A DNA stretch of 64,000 nucleotides from Cuneatibacter caecimuris (lineage in GTDB: Bacteria; Bacillota; Clostridia; Lachnospirales; Lachnospiraceae), in the NCBI RefSeq assembly GCF_004216775.1, contig NZ_SGXF01000001.1, positions 484,828 to 548,827 on the forward strand, read 5' to 3'. The position numbers were made by a program, and so were the translations under genes. Under the pieces are notes generated by a model. The model made no database searches and was not told the DNA's origin. It saw only the letters and a program-made list of their open reading frames with translations. Shown here piece after piece: positions 63,567-64,000 of this stretch (its first letter is position 1; each line of letters begins with the position of its first letter).

Positions 63567-64000
63567 TTCTGTACCTACTCTATTGACAGAAGCCTGTCCG
63601 ATCAGTCCCAGTTCCCGAGCTTTCAATACAGCGTCTATTGCGTTGTTCACTTCCAGCTTTTGTGCGTCTGCTGTTTTGACAGCTTCACAGGCTTATCCTT
63701 CTTTTGGGCAGCTCCTGCCATATAACCCTCATGGCTGCTCCCAAAGCTGTGCGCAGCCAGCATTACCTCATTGACGTATGCGGGGGTAAGCAGACCGCTG
63801 TACTCTCTTTCGCTCACCCTGGACAGGATTCTTTTCAGGACAGGGGCCACCGCCTTACCCTCATCGGCTGCCACCCGGACAAAACCATAGGGCTGCAGAA
63901 TCTCCAGTGTTTCAGTTTGCTCTGTTTCTGCTTCTTTCTTCCGGTCCAGAGGGCGCATTAAATTTTTTCCAATCTGTTCAGAAGCGAGCCCATCTGATGC
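63564..64000 (-). pseudogene. LuxR/MalT-type transcriptional regulator, C-terminal remnant
   Basis: The reading frame enters from the right edge and contains GFVRVAADEGKAVAPVLKRIL, a pattern of the helical-repeat domain of MalT/AcoK-like LuxR regulators. It then ends at a stop at 63647-63649, after KPVKLSKQQTHKSWK. In another frame, directly after, the extreme end of a LuxR HTH appears (KLEVNNAIDAVLKARELGLIG, stop 63564-63566). Most of the HTH is missing and the frame is shifted, so a deletion has inactivated the DNA-binding end. The N-terminus lies outside the window. Confidence 0.75.

Overview
The window looks like a chromosomal segment from a spore-forming member of the Clostridia, most likely Lachnospiraceae. 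This is inferred from strong AGGAGG ribosome sites, sporulation genes (gpr, spoIIP), the clustered order hemW-lepA-spoIIP-gpr / rpsT / holA / comEC, and protein families typical of gut Firmicutes (DUF1836, CUT1 sugar transporters, GH105). No rRNA, CRISPR array or classical insertion sequence was seen.

Layout. 1-6 kb (mostly minus strand): the N-terminus of addB, a membrane-anchored FMN_bind-like protein, a Re-citrate synthase / isopropylmalate synthase-family enzyme, a polysaccharide deacetylase, a D-2-hydroxyacid dehydrogenase with an AbrB-like regulator, and hemW. 6-20 kb: the housekeeping/sporulation/competence block lepA, spoIIP, gpr, rpsT (divergent, with a structured leader), an acyltransferase, an SGNH hydrolase, holA, a HIT protein, comEC, a GerMN lipoprotein, a WalRK-like two-component pair and comEA. 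20-28 kb: a small transporter, an aldo/keto reductase, and arginine biosynthesis as argCJBD divergent from argG, with ArgR-like boxes on both promoters. 28-34.8 kb: a Nudix hydrolase, an M28 peptidase, and a sugar ABC transporter (two permeases plus binding protein) divergent from a GH105 unsaturated-uronyl hydrolase, which suggests pectin or rhamnogalacturonan oligosaccharide use. 36.5-41 kb: a CsbB/GtrA/YfhO three-gene set for surface-polymer glycosylation, running directly into argH. 42-57.9 kb: a flavin protein, an M16 peptidase, a cupin, MscS, a heterodimeric ABC exporter, DUF3810, a D,D-carboxypeptidase, aroC, DUF1836, HAD, PHP, metallophosphoesterase, CorA and VOC proteins.

58-63.4 kb holds the most striking structure. 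A gene for an NMT1/THI5-type ABC substrate-binding lipoprotein is split by a 4.29-kb element bounded by a 14-bp direct repeat (GCCGCGCCGGGGGC). The element encodes a large serine recombinase with a small upstream ORF, and an opposing two-gene operon: a two-fold repeated DUF1538 membrane protein and a tandem PII-like protein. Precise recombination between the repeats would rebuild an in-frame binding-protein gene of about 335 codons. The right edge has tRNA-Leu(UAG), its terminator, and a decayed LuxR/MalT-type regulator.

A second theme is a family of large hairpin repeats, each with a conserved tip, at three convergent gene junctions (about 21.6, 27.65 and 44.1 kb). They probably act as bidirectional terminators. 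A second, smaller dispersed repeat lies at 10.6 and 21.5 kb.
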